A stretch of 64,000 nt of DNA from Craspedostauros australis. Lineage: Eukaryota > Bacillariophyta > Bacillariophyceae > Mastogloiales > Achnanthaceae. Made by a program: the position numbers and the translations under genes. The notes under the pieces are model-generated. The model searched no databases. It was not told where the DNA came from and saw only the letters and a list, made by a program, of their open reading frames with translations. The stretch covers positions 124,001 through 188,000 of the forward strand of contig JAMXDE010000030.1 in assembly GCA_026770025.1 (NCBI GenBank). Reading direction: 5' to 3'. Below are positions 34,242-47,273 of this stretch, in pieces. The first letter of the stretch is position 1. Every line of letters begins with the position of its first letter.

Positions 34242-36152
34242 ATGGCCTCCTTGCGATTGTCACGAGCACGCTCGACGACGTCTCCGAAGAGCGCAAACTA
34301 TGCATTGCCAACATACTTCCATTCATCGTCGATGTCAAACAATGACATGCTGCCTCTGACGCACAGCCACAGCACGCAGACCTTGGGCAACGGTAGTGGC
34401 GGTGGCGGCGGCGGCGGTGGTGGTGGCAACAACAGCGTCCCCAAAACGATCAGCCACGGCAACATCAACATGAGCAGCAACAGCACGGGAAACCTGCATT
34501 ACGCATCGTCGGCGGGCATTTCCGGATCGTCGGGTCCGTCCTCTTCGCCGGCTGGGCAGTTCACGTCGCGTGCATATTCGCACCACCACAATGCTCCGAA
34601 TGCGAGGATCAGGCGTTTCCTTTTCGGTGACAAGCATCAGTTTGGGTTCTGCGGCAAGCCGTTCCAGGCCATGGTCGCCACCATCTTCTTCGTCATCTTT
34701 GTGGTCGTGATAAGTTCGGATGATGTCCGCACTTGGGAGCTTGGTTCTCAGCAGCAGCGGGATCTCGTCCAACCAAGGGCGGCAGACTTGGCACAGCAGC
34801 AAAAATCACTCCCGACCAACGGCGCGTCGTTGTCCAATTCCCATTTTCCATCGCAGACCCCAGGTGGAAACTCGCAGACTGATCCTAGTCGCCGTCAGCA
34901 GCAGCAGCAGCAGCAGCAGTTGGCGTCATCGACGCTGATCAACCAGGGGCAGCCAATGTACGATTCGCACTTTTTGGGAGCCGTGCAGTCTGGCTACTTC
35001 CATCCAGAGGATGCCACCATGCCCGATCACACGAGCTTTAAATTCGTCGCAATCACCGACCTGGATCGTCTCAGTCTCGTCCCCGATGCGAAGAAGCCCT
35101 CCTTTCGTGCAGAGCTGCTGTCCGGCATCATTCATCGCGATTCTGCCCACGTGCGCGGCGGAGCGCAATATTCCATCGCCGTCGGTGAGAGCAGGGAGAT
35201 CGTCACACGTCACAACGAGGCTGGTCGCGGCGCGGAGTACTCCGATCTGGTGCTGTACGAGCGAAGGCTGCTCACCGTGGACGACCGCACCGGCGCGCTG
35301 GTGGAAATTCTCAATTCCAACGATGGCGCGTCGTCGAGGGTCATACCTCGGACGGTCTTCATGGAGGGTGATGGGACATCGTCCGATAAGGGGATGAAAT
35401 GGGAATGGTCGGCCGTGAAGGATGGTGAGCTGTATTTGGGGAGCATCGGCAAGGAGTACACCAACCGCGATGGGTCGATCCGAAGCATGGCGCCCCTATG
35501 GGTCGTCATCATCTCACCGAACGGCCAGGTCCGACGCGAGAACTGGACCAGCAAATACGACTACATCCGCAAGGTCATGCATGCGCAGTACCCTGGATAC
35601 TTGGTGCAAGAGGCCGTGCGATGGTCCGAGCACCTGCGCAATTGGGTCGTCTTGCCACGTCGCATCTCGAAGCACGAATACGTCGCAGCTCTCGACGAGA
35701 GGCTGGGTTCCAACAAGATCGTTCTGATCAATGAAGACTTTACAGATTCCACCGTCATCCAGGTGGATTATCATGATTCGGAGGCAGGACTGCGTGGCTT
35801 CGCCGCATTCTCATTCGTTCCCAACACCAAGGATCACCACGCCCTCATCGTCCGCAGCGTCGAGGAGGATTGTGCTGGTGACACCATGGAAGAGCTGTGG
35901 CGCGATTGCAAGCAGCGAACGTACCTTTCCGTCCTGGAAGTTACGACGGGCAACATTCTGATGGAGGAGGTGGAGTTCCACGGAAAGCTCAAGTTCGAGG
36001 GCATCGAATTCGTGGACATCGACACGAAACCGCCGCCGATGCTGCCGCAGTCGGAGGCCGACGCCAAGCAGCACGAGAACATACAGAATCAAAGGGCTGC
36101 CGGCGACGCGAACGGAAGTATCGGGGCCTATGATGGCGCATCCGCTAGATGA
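34242..36152 (+). CDS. CANT1/SCAN-type calcium-dependent apyrase, type II membrane protein, 636 aa
   Basis: Apyrases of this family hydrolyse nucleoside diphosphates and triphosphates (UDP and GDP preferred) in the ER/Golgi lumen, supporting glycosylation. ATG 34242 gives a cytosolic N-terminus with Gly and Ser runs, one membrane segment (about 143-163, MVATIFFVIFVVVIS) and a luminal Gln-rich stem. The five-bladed catalytic domain spans about 265-590. Family motifs appear in order: FVAITDLD, GRGAEYSDL, VDDRTGALVEI, a GDGTSSDKGMKWEW block, LYLGSIGKEYT, PGYLVQEAVRWSEHLRNWVV with LPRR, and KFEGIEFVDI. The frame extends upstream to 34065 but only from a TTG, so the ATG is preferred. No introns. 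The long low-complexity N-terminus is larger than in animal CANT1. Confidence 0.9.
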   Translation: MASLRLSRARSTTSPKSANYALPTYFHSSSMSNNDMLPLTHSHSTQTLGNGSGGGGGGGGGGNNSVPKTISHGNINMSSNSTGNLHYASSAGISGSSGPSSSPAGQFTSRAYSHHHNAPNARIRRFLFGDKHQFGFCGKPFQAMVATIFFVIFVVVISSDDVRTWELGSQQQRDLVQPRAADLAQQQKSLPTNGASLSNSHFPSQTPGGNSQTDPSRRQQQQQQQQLASSTLINQGQPMYDSHFLGAVQSGYFHPEDATMPDHTSFKFVAITDLDRLSLVPDAKKPSFRAELLSGIIHRDSAHVRGGAQYSIAVGESREIVTRHNEAGRGAEYSDLVLYERRLLTVDDRTGALVEILNSNDGASSRVIPRTVFMEGDGTSSDKGMKWEWSAVKDGELYLGSIGKEYTNRDGSIRSMAPLWVVIISPNGQVRRENWTSKYDYIRKVMHAQYPGYLVQEAVRWSEHLRNWVVLPRRISKHEYVAALDERLGSNKIVLINEDFTDSTVIQVDYHDSEAGLRGFAAFSFVPNTKDHHALIVRSVEEDCAGDTMEELWRDCKQRTYLSVLEVTTGNILMEEVEFHGKLKFEGIEFVDIDTKPPPMLPQSEADAKQHENIQNQRAAGDANGSIGAYDGASAR

Positions 36153-36378
36153 CGGCGATGAATGCGGCACGCGACGAGTGGCAGAAGCAATGACGAAGCA
36201 GACTGCTATAGAATGCTACTACTTAATTGTATAGACTACCGAATCGTAGAGCAGACCAGAGTAGAGTAGTCTTGAGAGAGTGAGGAAAGCAGTAACCGGA
36301 TTCTGTTGATATCTCATGAGCACTCGGACGATCGATTCGTCCGCGCACGTATGCTCGTCCATCAGTTTCGTCGTCGTC

Positions 36379-36412
<34 letters not shown>

Positions 36413-37529
36413 AGTGACATTGGGGGTAGTACGATGGTAGTGTCCCACGACTCCTCCACGATCTGTCACGGAGGACGTGTGTACGGACAGTCTTTAAGTA
36501 TGCCATTTACTTTCTGTACATCTTCGTATTCCCCCAAATGGTGAGCTCTCTGCAACACATGGAAAGGGGGCGGAGGTTGCAGCGACAACGGAGGCAACTG
36601 GAACTGCCTTCCCCAAAGGCGAAGGATGTGCTGCATTGAAGTGGGATTCATAAGTGAAGTCGTGTTTTCCACGTCAGACTGGCGGTCTTATCCACATTTT
36701 GAACCTGAGAATGAACAAAAAGCGGAAGCGACGTGCGTGGTGGAGAGTTCGACGCGTCTGCTTCTCATCACGTGCTAGACCTTGGTGTCCCCAGCGCAGC
36801 TCGTGACGCCTCCGGCGACTTGACGCACGCTCGATGGCTGTTGGAGAAGAAGGAAATGGCCGCGGGCATGCCGTCACGCTCCCGCGGCACCTACCTCCCT
36901 TCCGCTCGTTGTTGTTTGGGATTCGAGGAACTTCGAAGAGGAAGCCGTTGGTTCGGTGGATGGGAAAGAAGAAGAGAACTTATCCGATGAATCCAGGGAG
37001 GCTTCTGGCATCCATGGATTCAAACACCGTAACTCTGCGATTACTACACGATGCAACCGAAGGACATCACTCAAGGGGGAGAGGAGGTGGGAGAGAGAAA
37101 GAGAGGATTGCGGTGATTCCGCAGAGGATGGGAAAGAACGATGCGAGAAAATGTGAAAGTAACGGTTTCTTCTTTTCTGCAACAACGAAAGGACGGCATC
37201 GCTCGTATCAGCACACACACGTATGATGTAGGGAACAGTACGGACTGAGTTTGGTGTGATGCAAGTTAGGCCGTTGCTGTCGTCGACGTGGTCGTCGTCG
37301 ACATCATCGTTGTTGCAGTTGCTACGTCGTTCTTACTTCAAGAGGCGACGACAGGTCTCTGGCTATCATCGAAGTCCACAGACAACTACTATCATACTCC
37401 ACAAACTCCACAAACTCCACATACTTCACAAACTTCACACAAACATAACGCGACAACAACAGTGCGCAACATCATACCAACACGATCCTCTACCTTGGAG
37501 TCTTCCCCACTACACCACAGTGAAGCAAC
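36153..37529. other. Intergenic region with CT microsatellite
   Basis: No supported gene. A pure CT/GA microsatellite lies at 36382-36413. The part before 37530 should be the promoter and leader of the SulP transporter gene. Confidence 0.5.
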
Positions 37530-40151
37530 ATGATGCCATCTCCATCTCCATCGTCGTCGACGCAATCCCAATCGTCGTCGTCGTCGTCGTCGTCATCATC
37601 GGCCTCATCTGGATCGACACCTGTGTCGATATCAGAGAAAGTTGCGGCGCCGCTCTCATCGTCTCCGCAGACACAAGCGCGATCTCCAACGAACAAGCAA
37701 CCGCCGCGGTCAGCGCCCAGCATGCCTCTGCGGGAGCCCTTCTTCGCGTTCGTCCCCAGCCTCCTGGCATGGATCTGCGGCATCATCTCCAATGAGGCCT
37801 CCATTGTGCAAGACGCCATCACGATGGGCCCAGGATGGTTCAAGTCCTACACGACGGAGTCAGTGATGTTCTACAAGGCCAACCCACGGACGCTACTCAA
37901 CGAAGTCGTCTCGGGTTTCACCGTCGCCATCATGCAGGTGCCGGAGTCCATCGCATTCTCCATCGTGGCTGGCGTGCCTCCGCTGAGCGGATTACAAGCG
38001 ACCTTTTGGATGGCATTCATCACCGGCATCTTTGGAGGCAAACCTGGAATGATTTCAGGTAAGTTCTACTCGACTTGTATGATACTATTTTATATTATAT
38101 TATATGACGTAATACATATTACGATGCTCCACTTGCATTCCACAGCATGATACGACTCTACCGTTACTCCGCAATGACTCTGCTATTACTCCACGATTAC
38201 TACCAGGACAAGACGCTCACCCGCTCACCCACTCACATCGCCAACGATTTCCATGCCACTCATTCACACTCCGCTGTAATACAACGATCGATACACAACT
38301 TCTCCTTTCGACCTTCTCTCTCATCTTACTCGTTCTTCAGGTGCCGCCGGTGCATTGGCCGTTGTCGTTGCGGATCTGACGCGCGACGATGGCCCGTTGG
38401 ATTATCTCACGCCAGCGCAGCGAGTCAATGCCCTCTTCTTCACCATGTTCCTCTGCGGTATCATCCAGATCCTGTTCGCTGTGTTCCGCCTCGCCAAATT
38501 CGTCAGACTGATCCCAGAAACAGCTCTCATCGGCTACATGAACGGCTTGGCCATCATCATCTTCGTCTCGGAGCTACCGGCGTTCCAATACTGCGACGCC
38601 GAGCCTCTCATCATCGACTGCACGGAAGAAGAGAAGCAATGGCTCACATTCCAAGGAGAGTTGGTCCAGACTTTGCTCACCATCACGCAAGTCATCCTTT
38701 GCATGGTCATCATGAAGTACTTCCACCTGGTGCCTGCCATTGGAGACAACATCCCATCATCGTTGGTCGCGCTGCTTGTCGGCACGGTCCTCGAGCACAC
38801 CGTGTTTCGGTTGCTGATCGGAACCGGAACCCGCATCGTAGACGAGACGGCGCCAATCAGCGGATCCTTCCCCGCCTTCGACTGGCCAGACGTTCCTCTG
38901 ACTTCCGACACGCTCACCACCATCCTCACTTACGCGGTTACCGTCGCCACCATCGGCGCTCTCGAGTCCATCCTCACTCTTAAGGCGTGCCATGAAATCA
39001 CGGACACCGTCCCCAAAGTCTCCGAATCCAACCAAGAGCTCTTCGCCCAGGGCTTGGGCAATCTGCTGAGCGGACTGACGCGCGCCATGGGCGGTGACGC
39101 AATGATGGGCCAGTCCACAATCAACCTGATGAACGGAGGAGGTCGAAGAGTCTCGTCCACGATCTGCGGCGTCTTCATGCTGCTCTTCATCGTCGCGCTG
39201 GGGCCGATCATCAATCTCATCCCCATCGCGACTCTCTCCGGGGTCCTGTTCATGGTCGTCCTGTCCACGTTCCAGTGGAAGACCTTCATGATCTTGCGCT
39301 ACGGACGCCTGGCGGATAGCATCTCCATCATCCTAGTCACGGTCATGGCCGTCTTCTTCAACGTGGCCATCGCCATTATTGTCGGGGTCGTGTTTTCTGC
39401 TCTCGTCCACGCATGGGACTCAGGTGATCACGTCCAGGGTGACATCGCTCAAAAGCAAATGATCGTCAATGGCGAAGAGAAGCAGGTGATGTACGTGCAT
39501 ATCAAGGGTGCGATCTTCTTTTCCTCAATGCACAAGCTCATCGATCTTTGCTCTCCCGAAGTCGGTCCGTCGACCATCATCCTCGATTTCCAGGACGCTC
39601 TGATCGTGGACCATTCGGCAGTCGTCGGAATCCAGGGCATCGTCCACCGAGTCGAAAAGGCGGGCAAGCGAGCGCTGCTGGTCAACCTCCCGTGCTCGAG
39701 CTGTATCATGATGCACCGGACCGGCAACGAGGACTCGCTGCGCAAGGACCTTGGGACGAGGCACGTGCTGGCCGACCTCATGTCCTCACACTTCGACGAG
39801 GAGGCGCCAGCCACCATGTCGATCGCGGAGCACATGTCTGTCGAATTCGAAATTCCGGTAGAGGTAGAAGTCCCCGACGCGGACGCCGCGTCGTCTCACC
39901 ACGAATCGCCGTTCGAGTGCCAAGGCCTCATGGATGAAACACGTGTGGGTGGCACTTTGGAAAGTCTGAAGATGTTCGATCTTGGCGTGCAGCCAATCGA
40001 TCAGGAGCTTGCTCAGCTTGGGCAGTTGCAACCGCGGTTGAACATCATCGAGAAGGATGAAGTGAGCGGAACGCGCCGTTTGCATTCCAGAATCAGCGGC
40101 ATCTCGATTCTTGGGGACGTTGATCAAGACAAGTCGGGTCCTCCAGAATAG
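37530..40151 (+). CDS. SulP/SLC26-family anion transporter with STAS domain, 779 aa, one intron
   Basis: Exons 37530-38058 and 38341-40151. The 282-bp intron begins gtaagt and ends ttcttcag; the split codon is phase 1 and restores GMIS-G-AAGALAVVV, the signature region of the family. Residues 1-70 are poly-Ser and Pro-rich. The membrane domain then shows VSGFTVAIMQVPESIAFSIV, FGGKPGMISGA, and a repeat of hydrophobic helices to about residue 530 (for example GMMGQSTINLMNGGGRRVSS-like segment at about 430). A cytosolic STAS domain follows (about 545-660; VMYVHIKGAIFFSSMHKLID, TIILDFQDALIVDHSAVVGI). Members carry sulfate, bicarbonate or other anions, usually with sodium or in exchange. The STAS type and length resemble the bacterial-like SulP branch, so bicarbonate or sulfate is plausible, but the substrate cannot be read from sequence. 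Confidence 0.92.
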
Positions 40152-40409
40152 AGCATCACATACACACGTACACGTATTGGCACTTGCGCTTGTGCTTGCT
40201 CTTGTGCTCGCTCTTGTGCTCGTACATACATACCTGTTCATACCATACCATACCATGCGCACCAATAAGCAAATGGTCTGTATCGTAAAATACGATAATA
40301 CATAATACATGTCCTAGCAGTATCTACACTACTACCTGTAGCTCGTATAATAGTATGACAATGGTTCTCAGAGCCGGTCTACTCGTGCGCGCACCCGTAC
40401 GAGCTACGC
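40152..40409. other. Short convergent intergenic region
   Basis: 258 bp between the SulP gene (plus) and the ABCC gene (minus). It contains repeated tgctcttgtgctcg units around 40196-40225 and should hold both 3' ends. Confidence 0.6.
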
Positions 40410-43400
40410 TTACGATTGCAATTCGGTCATCGACAGCCGAGCGATGTCATTCAGTGCCCTCGAACTCTCCGTGCCGGTCGCGTCAACCAGTTCGGAGAAC
40501 AGGCCTCCTTGATCCAGCAACTCGAACGGATGCCCGAACTCGACCGCTCTGCCTTTGTCCATGACCAGGATGAGATCATAATCCATGATCGTGTTGAGGC
40601 GATGTGCGATAGTGATCAGTGTGGTGCCCTCGAAGCGCTTGCGCAGCATTTGCTGGATCAGCGCGTCCGTTTCACCGTCGATGCTGGCCGTGGCTTCATC
40701 CAGGAGCAAGAGCTTGGGCTTCGCCAGCAGAGCACGAGCGAGGTTGAGGAGCTGGCGTTCTCCGACGGAAAAATTGGAGCCGCCTTCTGCGACTTCAGTT
40801 TCCAACTCATTGATTGACGCCGATTCCTCAATCAGCTTCACCGTACTGAGGGCATCAAGGATGTCCTTATCATCCGCCAACCCAAACGGATCCACGCACT
40901 CCCGCAGGGTCGTGCCCGCAATAAACGGATCCTGCGGAATGATGTTCATCCCTCCCGTCCGACCACGGACGTCATTCAGACCAATGCGTGACAAGTCGAC
41001 GCCGTCCAGCATGATCTGACCGGACTCGATCTCGGTGAGGCGGAAGAGGGCGACGGTCAGGGAGCTCTTGCCCGCTCCGGTGCGTCCTACCACGCCAACT
41101 CGTTTGCTTGGCGGTATGACGAATGACAGACAGTCCAACGCCAACGGAAGACCCTGCCTGTACCTGAGACAGACGCTGCTGAATTCCACCCTGCCTTGGC
41201 TTGGCCACGACGGGGCCAGTTTCATCGACGCGTCCGTGGACATGGCCTTTTCCTGGGGGATGGTGGTCATGGCATCAACACGTTCGATGGAGGTAATGGC
41301 CGCTTCGCCTTCCGCGAAGTAATCCACGAGGAATCCCAAGGTAACTGTAAAGTTGCTGGCCCAGATGATCAGCAGCGCCGCAATTCCCGCGGTGAGATCC
41401 AGCGAATCATTGATGGTGACGATCAGAATGGAAGCGATGAGGACGATGAACGATCCGAGGATTTCGATCCGAACGCCGAGCCATCGCTGCACCGAGATGA
41501 AATTCAGCAGAGCGGAGCTCGATTTGTCTGTCGCCACGAAGAACTTGTCGATGAATGTGTCGAGCTGTGAGAAGACGCGGATGGTCGATGCGCCATCCAG
41601 ACCTTCGGAGAGCATGGCCTGGATCGGGCTACGCGCGACAGCATCGATGCGCTGGAGATCTGTGCCTGACTTTCTGTAGTGCAGCGACAGATTCCAGTAC
41701 AAGATGACGGCCGGGATGAGAGCAAACCCGATCCATGGCATGATGGTGACCATGATCGCCACGCCAGCCACGAACCAACCAGTTGCGATCATCAGGATGG
41801 ACATGGCCTCGGTCAGTGCCAGATCGATGACCTCTGTGTCGTACGTGAAGCGGTTCAGAATGCGTCCGAGGGGCGTGCTTTCAAAGTAGGAGATGGGCGC
41901 CAGAAGGACCTTGTCCAGCATGGCCGAGAACACCCGCTTGGAGCATCTCCCACCTCCGGTCACCGCCCATTCCGATCGAAACATTGTGAAGACGATGCTG
42001 GACATGATGATGACTGCGTAGACCGCGAGGTATTCGTACTGAGCTGACCGGCCTTCAATTTGGGCCGGATAGATGAAGCCAAACACCTCCACCGGCTCAT
42101 CTTCGCCCTCCGTCCATCGGGCGAGCCAGTACTCGCTTGCCACGTACGCCACTCGGTCGAGCGTCAATAGGAGAGCCTGTGTGATGATGAATGGTAGACC
42201 GCCGGCATGAGAAAACCAAAGCAACCATGTGCGAATGCTGGATAGACCATGCTTCCTCTCTTCGATTGTCATGAGCTTGTCACCGTTCTTTCCATCATCG
42301 ACGTTTCCCATTGCCTTCTTTGCATCATCTTTCGGAGAAGGCCGATGCTTTTTGCTGGTCCTGCTGGTGCCGTCGCCAGCATGGTTGGTATTTTCAGTGC
42401 TGCGGTCCTGTTCGCCACCTTCATCGTCGTCGCTATAGCCTTCCTGGACAGACGAGATGATGAATTCGACGGCGTCGTTCGTCTTGTCATCCTGACTCTT
42501 GAACTTTGACAGGTCTGACCAGGTCCCGTAGAACTTCCCTTGACCTTCCACCACCACGAAGATGTTGTCGACGCGATTCAGGAAATGCGAAGCATGCGTG
42601 ACAAGCACGATGCCGGTGTTCTTCAGCATGGAGCCCTTGGACTTGACGAGAGTGTCGAAGATCTTTCTTGCCGTTCCAGCATCTACAAGGTCCTCGGAGC
42701 ATGTCAGCGGTTGGGAAGGTGTGGATGGGAGTGAGAGTGACGACTTGAAGACGATGCAGTGAGATCAGATGAATGGGAAGCGGTGGAGAGCCTCAACGAA
42801 ACAGAGTAGAATCAAGCCTGCAACACATGGACTGGTCGGCACACACTGCAAAATCATGAATGCATATGTCTTACCGAGTGCAGAGATGGGGTCATCCATG
42901 AGAAGGAGATCAGGCTTGGCATAGATGGCCCTAGCGATGGACACGCGCTGCTTCTGCCCGCCCGACAAAGTGACACCACGTTCACCAATTTCCGTCAGGT
43001 CGCCGCTCGCGCCCAGCTGGTTGAGGTCAGGGAGCAGGCAGCACGCCTCGATCACCGTATTGTACCAGCTTGCGTCGTACGGCAGCCCGAATAGGATGTT
43101 CCCCCGCAGCGTGGTGTTCAGGACTAGCGGTGTTTGGCTCACATAGGTGGTCTTCCCGGTCCTCGAAAGCTTGGTTTGGCTGGATGACTGCACTTCGTCG
43201 ATCAATCCGCTGATGATGGTGGACTTGCCACTACCGACCGGACCCACGATTGCCAGAATCTCGCCGCGCTTCACAGAAAAATCAACGTCCGACACTGAAA
43301 ATGCGACGTTCGCTCGTGAACGTCTCGTATCGTCAAGGTCTTGACTGTCGTCGTTCTTGCCTTCACCTGCGCGCTGCGTTACTTGGCTGTCACCGATCGT

Positions 43401-45231
43401 GAACACTCCATTGTTGACCGAAAGCACGGGACTATCGCTGTCTTCATTGTCGCCTGTTGCGGATGGCTTGGCCAAGACTTTGTCATCATCCGTGTTTCGA
43501 ACGCTTCTCTGAAGGAAGCTTTCAATGCGACGGATGGACTCCAATGCCTGCGCCGCTCGGCCAATCAACCGACCGGTGTAGGAGATGGGGAAACGCAGTG
43601 CTTGGAAGAGCAGCAGGACAGCGAATGTTCGCGACGATGTTAGAACATTGCCGTCATCTACCAGGACGTAGGCCACGAACGTGGACGCGCTCGCCTGTCA
43701 CGGGTGGGGAATTGGCAGCGGGAGTGGCAGGGATAGCGACGAGAAAAGTTGGATAGAGTGCGTGGTGGAGGGTGAGCTTGTACCAGATCGGGGTGTGATA
43801 TCTTGTGTTACTTTACGGACACGAGCGTTGCACAGCATGGAACGGCACAACACGACACGACAGGGGACTTACGATCAATGGCGAGACGACGGTGATCACC
43901 AGAGACATGGCCCACCATGCGAGTTCCTTGCGGAGCAATGCATGTTCTTCGTTTCGTATCTTTTCGATTCTGCTCCTGTACTTGTCCTCGTAGCTGTTGA
44001 GTTTAGTGACTTTGATCTGCCACATGGCGTGAGGGTGAGCGAGTGGGTGGAACGAAATAGAGCAAAGCAGAATGAGAAATAGGTTGGAGCATGAGAATGT
44101 GCAAGCAAAGGAAGCGCCCGTGGTTCGATGAGGCATGGCACATGGCATGGTCACATGATGGAGGCACTGCGCCCTTCCGACACTCTCATGGCACTCTTGC
44201 ATTCGCACCCAATTGTATACAGTGCCGTACTGGTACGACTAAATACTCACTCCTTGCAGCATGGAGCTGATGACTTCGACTCGCAGGTCCGTCTTCTTGA
44301 CGCGTTCATGGCGAACCCCAAGCATCTTGGTGGCCACACGTTCCACGGCCGGCACGAAGAGAACGAGCACCAGCAGCCCAATGATAGCGGTGGGGCCGGT
44401 GATGATGATGAGGCAGATCGTGACCAAAGTGACAGAGAGAGGCATGGACCAGGCGAGGTGCGCCTCTTGGGTGACCTCGAAGAGCTTGTGCGTGTCGATC
44501 GCCACGAGCGTGTTGGTCTCGCCAGATGTGAGACCGGCACGGCCAGCAGGCGAAAGGTGCAGAATACGGTGATAGATGACACCGACGACGACCGATCGCA
44601 GCAGGATACCCGCCTTGGTCGCCAAATGGCGATGCCTGTGATTTGCCAACGCATTGAAGAAGAGACAAAGGAAGATGCCAATGGCCAGTGGCAAACCCTC
44701 CCGCTCGATCTTCTCGCCGGGATGGTCCTCCAGCAGCTTCAGCAATTCCCGCACCAGCATGGGCATCGTGACCTGGCAGAAGACGGTGGCGAGCTGGCAG
44801 AATCCCGCAGGCAGGAAGACCGGCTTCGACAAATCGAACAAGGTCCGTGTCAGCCTGTGATTATCCTCGCGGTGCTTGCGAAACAATCCATTGAATTGAT
44901 GAACAAGCTCCGATGTCCTCATGTTCGGCGGCACCGCAAACAGATCATCCTGCGTGAGCTCTTCCCCCAACATCTTGTTGCGCTGGCTGCCTTTTCGTAG
45001 CAACGGATTCATATAGGTGTAAATCCAATCGGACGGGTTGATCGATGCCCAGAGCAGCCCCGATTGCTCGACAGTATGCTCCGGCCATGGTGTGAGTACC
45101 TTCTCTGAGGATGGCTTGTGAGGTGATGGTGGACCGCTGGTTCCATTCTCCTCCCATGCCGTGGCATCACCTGCACTGTTGCAGGCCGCCGTTGTTGGGG
45201 GCTTTCGCTGATGCTGTTGGTTGGGTGCCAT
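40410..45231 (-). CDS. ABCC (MRP)-type ABC transporter, 1405 aa, four exons
   Basis: Exons on the minus strand: 45231-44251, 44016-43873, 43694-42875 and 42682-40410. All three introns (234, 178 and 192 bp) are GT-AG and phase-consistent; the last restores the D-loop DDPISALDAGTARKIFD. The protein is a full transporter. TMD1 (about 120-440) includes the ABCC-typical DLRVEVISSMLQGIKVTKLN coupling region. NBD1 has Walker A GPVGSGKS (526-533) and LSGGQKQR (618-625). TMD2 follows (about 780-1070). NBD2 has Walker A GRTGAGKS (about 1180), FSVGERQ (about 1288) and LLLLDEATASID. Family members export conjugates, heavy-metal complexes or lipids, often into the vacuole. There is no extra N-terminal TMD0. 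The frame extends 5' of 45231, but MAPNQQHQ is the first reasonable ATG. Confidence 0.93.
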
Positions 45232-46334
45232 GCTGTGTTGGTGCTTGACGTCGGTGATGGAGTGCGAAGTGTCCACTGTGGAGTTTTTATGATCTATCGA
45301 TGTGGCTGGGCAACCATCGACTCGTCGTGCTCGTCGTCGTACTCGCAAAGGTGCTCGCAGCCCCACAGATCAATTGCACGATGGATGCTGGCACCTTTGA
45401 CTGCGTCGCCGTTGGGTGCCAATACGGGCAGCTCTGCAGTACTCTCTATCTCCCTCTCGTCCGCAATCAGTGGCCAGCACTAACAGACTGAACACGAGCA
45501 GCTCGCAAAGGGTTTGGAAATGTCTGAGAGCCCAATCGTGCCACAACAATGATGTGAGGAACACGTTGGATTTCCTTCGTTTTGCTCTTCGATTCTCCAA
45601 TCTTCAAATGAATGCTCTCTCTCTTGTCCACACGATGCGTTTGAGCCCAAGGGACGTCTTTGTGACAGACAAGTTGCTTGTGGTGTGCGGCACGAGTAGC
45701 TAGTGCAGGTGGTGGGATGACGCTGGAACTTCGGTTTGGGACCATGTTGCCTCGTCATCCCGTCGCGACCCTTGTCATCGTCCTGGGGCTTCCATCGAAG
45801 CCACACCAGAGAAATGGCCACGCGATGCACAATCCGATCTGACGCGACATAGTTGTCTTCTTGTGTGGTCGTGATGCACACGGACCGAAAAGGGGAGAAA
45901 AGTGTGATGGGTTGTGGGGAGAACAGCGGTTGGTCCAACACCCCGAGGTACTGTTGTAGACCCATTGAGGTTCTCATCTTTTTCGAAACGCAACGGACCC
46001 AATTCACACAACCACAACCAACACCAACGGCTCGCCGTGGGTGAGTGGATGTGTTCATCGACAATGCCATCGCAGGCACAAGGAAGAACACACTCCATAG
46101 CACATACGGGGACACCCAACGCATGTTCCCAGAGGTGCAAGCAGAACCAATAGAACCAACTGAAGTGGAGCGAAGTGAAGTGAAGTGACGCATCGAACTG
46201 CTCTCCTCTTTGTCCGAGTACTTCTGGAGCGCCAGGGGACCACAATTGGACCTTCCTCATTGTCCGGAGCAGCAACAGCAGCGGCAGCGGCGCCAGGCCA
46301 GGCCAAATCAAGCCGAAGTAGAGAAGGAGAAGCA
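45232..46334. other. Divergent intergenic region
   Basis: Between the ABCC gene (minus) and the first SET-like gene (plus). A minus frame (45480-46193) is open but its composition is not protein-like and it matches nothing I know. It presumably contains two promoters. Confidence 0.5.
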
Positions 46335-47273
46335 ATGATTGCAACGTCTCGAATGGCCAGATTCCATCACGGCAGAATGAGCATTCTGCATTTTCTTGTC
46401 GCCGTCGTTTGCATCGCTCTCACCGTCGGCAGTGCGCACACTGACAGTGATGGCGCCACCGAAATCGAAGACACGGATGGGACTATTGATGCCAAGGATA
46501 CTTCCTTTACCAAGACCAGCGACAGCAGCATCCAGATACCGGCAGCCAACGATGTCAACGATAAAGAGCATGAAGAGAACGAGGAGGAGGAAGAGTCCTA
46601 CCACATGGACCCACCCGTTGGATACTACGACAACGGCTTGGAGATTCTCCAAGAAAATGTGTTCGTCTTGGAGGATTCCTTCGTCACATCCAACTACGGC
46701 AACAAGGAGGCCATGCGAAGTGAGATCGGGTGCTACGAACTGGAAAGTCCAGGACCCATCCATGGCGAAAAAGAATTCATGCTCCTGCGAGGTGCCTACC
46801 AGGCCATCGTGGGATCCGATGCATCCAGCCTCCAAGACATTCAGTATGGAAATGGATACGAGGTTCCCGTCTACGTCGGATATCACCCCCTCATGGGACG
46901 CGGCGTCTTTGCGAAAGCATCCATTGCGAACGGCACGAAGATCTGGGACGAGCGATACACGGGATGCTTCGAGCAAGGTTGGCAGTACCGAAACTTCCTC
47001 CTCAGCATTCCCGTGCGGTTGGCCTGCGACGTGATGGTGTGGTCCTACGTGCTGCGTTTGACGAACAATACCAAGGTGGCGATATGTACGGATCTGGACG
47101 AATCTTCCTTCACGAATCAGGCGTACTTCGAGAGCCAGGTGAATGTGTTCGAAGACCAAACGTTGGACCCGTCGCAGCTGTTCGCGGCGAGGGACATTGA
47201 ACCTGGCGAGCAGCTCATTGTGGAGTATGGTGATTTTGTCTACAGCAATGGATGGAAGCATTTCGGTCTGTGA
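46335..47273 (+). CDS. SET-domain-like protein with signal peptide, tandem copy A, 312 aa
   Basis: ATG 46335 is followed by a short basic stretch and a hydrophobic core (ILHFLVAVVCIALTVGSAHT), which looks like a signal peptide or anchor. An acidic linker (about residues 80-95) precedes the domain. The domain spans about 150-312: GRGVFAKASIANGTKIWDE (the N-SET pattern), CDLDESSFTNQ-type region, and ARDIEPGEQLIVEYGDF (the C-SET tyrosine region), ending in WKHFGL. SET proteins methylate lysines using S-adenosylmethionine. Here the usual NHS/C motif is replaced by FTNQAYFESQVNV, so catalytic activity is doubtful. Secretory targeting is odd for a SET protein. Its close paralog lies 476 bp downstream. 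The frame is open upstream to 46185, but without an ATG. Confidence 0.75.
   Translation: MIATSRMARFHHGRMSILHFLVAVVCIALTVGSAHTDSDGATEIEDTDGTIDAKDTSFTKTSDSSIQIPAANDVNDKEHEENEEEEESYHMDPPVGYYDNGLEILQENVFVLEDSFVTSNYGNKEAMRSEIGCYELESPGPIHGEKEFMLLRGAYQAIVGSDASSLQDIQYGNGYEVPVYVGYHPLMGRGVFAKASIANGTKIWDERYTGCFEQGWQYRNFLLSIPVRLACDVMVWSYVLRLTNNTKVAICTDLDESSFTNQAYFESQVNVFEDQTLDPSQLFAARDIEPGEQLIVEYGDFVYSNGWKHFGL

Noticed and set aside
45480-46193. 237-codon minus-strand frame between the ABCC and SET-like genes
   Set aside because: No motif, Cys/Ser/Trp-rich random composition, and it occupies a probable divergent promoter.
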